Assembly (NCBI GenBank): GCA_021163465.1
Contig: JAGGWU010000131.1
Location: forward strand, 1-8,145
Length of the DNA stretch: 8,145 nucleotides
Source of the DNA: Candidatus Bipolaricaulota bacterium
GTDB lineage: Bacteria > Bipolaricaulota > Bipolaricaulia > Bipolaricaulales > Bipolaricaulaceae
Direction: 5' to 3'
Below are positions 6,491-8,145 of this stretch, piece after piece (position 1 is the first letter of the stretch; each line of letters starts with the position of its first letter). The notes under the pieces are model-generated. The model searched no databases, was not told where the DNA came from, and was given only the letters and a program-made list of their open reading frames with translations. The translations under genes were made by a program, and so were the position numbers.

Positions 6491-6949
6491 ATGAGGAAGT
6501 TGTTAGTGGTGGCAGCCTTGATGTCGGCCTTTGGCCTGGGCGCGCTTGCCCAAGGACACCTCGGGATCGGGGGAAGCTTCATGGGAGGGACCCCGATCTT
6601 CGACGCCTTCGCCGAGGTCTCCTTGGGGCAGAGCTTTGCCTTGCGGACGACTTTTTCCTATCTCGCCTCCTTCGGAGGCGTGACCGCTTTCGGAGTGGAT
6701 CTATCGCTGCTTGTCCTCCTAAACCTGGAGGGTATAACCCCCTACTTCGGCGGAGGCGGCGGGGCCTTGATCCTGACCGGCGGCGGTGCGGCCGCAGGGG
6801 CTTTCGACATCAACGCCCTTGCCGGGGTCTATTGGCCTTTCGGTGAGGGGTTCGGGCTCTACGTCCAAGGCCGCTTCCTGGGCTCGTTGAGCGGCGGCAC
6901 TTTCACCGGCTCCGTGGGACCGGGTGTGGGACTCTTCATCTCGTTCTAG
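6491..6949 (+). CDS. Small exported protein, probable outer-membrane beta-barrel
   Basis: A 152-residue protein with a clear signal peptide (MRKLLVVAALMSAFGLGALA, cut before Gln21 after an AxA-type site). The mature part of about 132 residues is rich in Gly, Phe and alternating hydrophobic residues. Examples are FALRTTFSYLASFGGVTAFG near 49-68, GLYVQGRFLGSL near 122-133 and the last strand VGPGVGLFISF. It ends in Phe152, the usual C-terminal signature of barrels inserted by BamA. Length and pattern suit an 8-strand OmpA/OmpX/OmpW-like barrel, but no specific family is recognised. A Gly-rich stretch at 86-100 would form a loop or turn. ATG at 6491 is chosen for GGAGGT 4 nt upstream and because the signal peptide begins there; an upstream in-frame ATG at 6479 adds only MEVH. 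murE starts inside its 3' end. No cysteine follows the signal, so it is not a lipoprotein. Confidence 0.75.
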   Translation: MRKLLVVAALMSAFGLGALAQGHLGIGGSFMGGTPIFDAFAEVSLGQSFALRTTFSYLASFGGVTAFGVDLSLLVLLNLEGITPYFGGGGGALILTGGGAAAGAFDINALAGVYWPFGEGFGLYVQGRFLGSLSGGTFTGSVGPGVGLFISF

Positions 6950-8145
6950 GGGCAAGGACCTTTACTCCCTCCTGGCCGCGGCCGGGGCCGAAGCCTCGGT
7001 GCCCCGGCTGCGGATCCGGGGGATCGCTTGGGACTCCCGCGGGGTGCGGCTCGGGGACCTTTTCTTCGCCCTCCCCGGGGCGCGTTTCGACGGCCACGAC
7101 TTCATCCCCGAGGCTATCGCCAAAGGTGCTGTGGCCGTGATCGGGGAGCGGGAGCTCCCGGACCTACCCGTGCCCTACGTCCGGGTCCCGGATGCCCGGG
7201 GTGCCATGGGGAAAATCTCCGCGGCTTTCTGGGACCATCCCACGCGAAGGCTTTTGACCATCGGGGTCACCGGGACCGATGGGAAAACGACCGTGGTCCA
7301 TCTTTTGGGCCAGCTCCTCCCAGGGTGCGAGACCCTCACCACGATCCGGGTGGAGCGGGAGGGCCTTTCCTGCGTCACCACCCCGGAAGCCCCGGAGATA
7401 CAACGCATCGCCGCCGCGGCCCTGGCCGCGGGGAGGCGTTACTTCGCCTTGGAGGCTTCCTCCATCGGCCTCGCCCGGAAGCGGCTCGTGGGGACCGAGT
7501 TCCGGGTTGGGGTGCTCACCAACGTCTCCCGGGATCACCTGGACTTCCACGGGACGTTGGAGCGGTACCTGGAAGCAAAGCTAACCCTCTTCCGAGCGCT
7601 TCCCCCGGAGGGATGGGCGGTTGTGAACTCCGGAAGCCCCTACGCCGAGCGTTTCCTCGGGAGTACCGAGGCCAATCCCTTGACCTATGGGCTGAGGGAG
7701 GGCGATGTCCATGCCGAAGGGATAAAGGAAATGCGTTGGGGCATCGAGTTCGTTTTGGTCACCCCCCGGGGGAGGGTCCGCGTCCGGCTCCCCTTCCCCG
7801 GACGTTTCAACCTGGAGAACGCCCTGGCGGCGGCCGCCGTGGCCCATGCCTTGGGCATTCCGCCGCGGAAGATCGCGGATTCCCTTTCCCGAGCGCGCCT
7901 CCCCGAGGGACGGCTTATGCGTCTCCGGATGCGGAACGGGGCCCTGGCGGTGGTGGATTACGCCCACACCCCCCGGGCCCTGGAGGCCGTGCTCTCGACG
8001 CTCCGGCCCCGGGCCAGGGAGCTGATCGTGGTCTTCGGGGCGCCGGGGGAATCGGACCCGGGGAAGCGGCCCCTCATGGGGAAGGCAGTGGGGGAGTATG
8101 CGGATCTCGCCATCGTCACCTCCGATAACCCCAAGGGTGAGGACC
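6924..8145 (+). CDS. murE: UDP-N-acetylmuramyl-tripeptide synthetase (MurE), 3' end beyond window
   Basis: Cytoplasmic ATP-dependent ligase adding the third residue (meso-DAP, Lys or another diamino acid) to UDP-MurNAc-L-Ala-D-Glu. The frame is open for 407 codons to the edge, about 80 short of a full MurE. Visible motifs are WDSR at 36-39, PGARFDGHDF at 51-60, P-loop GVTGTDGKTT at 114-123, TTPEAPEIQR at 152-161, EASSIG at 177-182, NVSRDHLDFHGT at 200-211 and YLEAKLTLF at 215-223, whose Lys219 is the carbamylated lysine. After these come FPGRFNLENALAAAAVA, DYAHTP, FGAPGESDPGKRPLMG and DNPK at 401-404. HLDFHGT and DYAHTP with GKRPLMG fit MurE rather than MurF. After an in-frame stop at 6888 the only usual start codon before the first motifs is GTG at 6924, without a clear ribosome binding site; it overlaps the barrel gene by 26 nt. 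Oddities: Ser377 and Lys404 replace the two arginines that contact DAP in E. coli MurE. Confidence 0.9.
   Translation, partial: MWDSSSRSRGKDLYSLLAAAGAEASVPRLRIRGIAWDSRGVRLGDLFFALPGARFDGHDFIPEAIAKGAVAVIGERELPDLPVPYVRVPDARGAMGKISAAFWDHPTRRLLTIGVTGTDGKTTVVHLLGQLLPGCETLTTIRVEREGLSCVTTPEAPEIQRIAAAALAAGRRYFALEASSIGLARKRLVGTEFRVGVLTNVSRDHLDFHGTLERYLEAKLTLFRALPPEGWAVVNSGSPYAERFLGSTEANPLTYGLREGDVHAEGIKEMRWGIEFVLVTPRGRVRVRLPFPGRFNLENALAAAAVAHALGIPPRKIADSLSRARLPEGRLMRLRMRNGALAVVDYAHTPRALEAVLSTLRPRARELIVVFGAPGESDPGKRPLMGKAVGEYADLAIVTSDNPKGED

Noticed and set aside
6226..6846. 206-codon plus-strand frame spanning the gyrB end, terminator and barrel gene
   Set aside because: It crosses an intrinsic terminator and two better supported genes in another frame; composition looks like a shadow.
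7028..8128. 366-codon plus-strand frame within the murE region
   Set aside because: It is in a different frame from the MurE motifs and its product is low-complexity Pro/Gly/Arg. The true murE frame (beginning 6924) is open through the window edge.
1..8145. CRISPR arrays, tRNA or rRNA genes, insertion sequences, attachment sites
   Set aside because: No regularly spaced repeats, cloverleaf sequences, transposase motifs or terminal inverted repeats were seen; coding density is near complete.

Overview
The window is a GC-rich (roughly 60-65% by eye), gene-dense piece of a bacterial chromosome. It carries housekeeping genes (gyrB, sucC, murF, murE) and two exported proteins, with no sign of mobile DNA. 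Two features suggest a cell with an outer membrane: a small signal-peptide protein that ends in phenylalanine like an outer-membrane beta-barrel, and a secreted SpoIVB-type (S55) peptidase of the long kind. Peptidoglycan genes are present, but scattered rather than in a classical dcw cluster. I cannot name the phylum; a deep-branching, possibly thermophilic lineage is a guess from gene style only.

Layout. Positions 1-4354 hold a minus-strand, tightly packed operon read right to left: sucC, then the S55 peptidase gene (ATGA overlap), then murF (26-nt overlap), then the first 24 codons of an unidentified gene (ATGA overlap) that leaves the window at position 1. Positions 4355-4492 form a divergent control region. 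It has a good extended -10 promoter for gyrB, a weaker candidate for sucC, an imperfect inverted repeat between the two, and an 8-bp direct repeat. Next comes gyrB (4493-6391), followed by a perfect 34-bp palindrome that serves as an intrinsic terminator. A second plus-strand unit begins with a TACAAT -10 element and a small beta-barrel protein gene (6491-6949). It continues into murE, which starts inside the end of the barrel gene and runs off the right edge, so it lacks a stop codon here.

How the genes relate. MurE and MurF catalyse consecutive steps: adding residue 3, then D-Ala-D-Ala, to the UDP-MurNAc peptide. Here they flank gyrB on opposite strands, each just downstream of an exported or envelope protein. 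SucC is the nucleotide-binding (beta) half of succinyl-CoA synthetase, and its usual partner sucD is not next to it. The points most worth following are residue changes in the two Mur ligases. MurE lacks both arginines that hold the diamino acid in the E. coli enzyme (Ser and Lys instead). MurF has Glu at the usual carbamylated lysine. The S55 peptidase also has its serine and histidine motifs in the opposite order to SpoIVB. No previously undescribed multi-gene system is evident.
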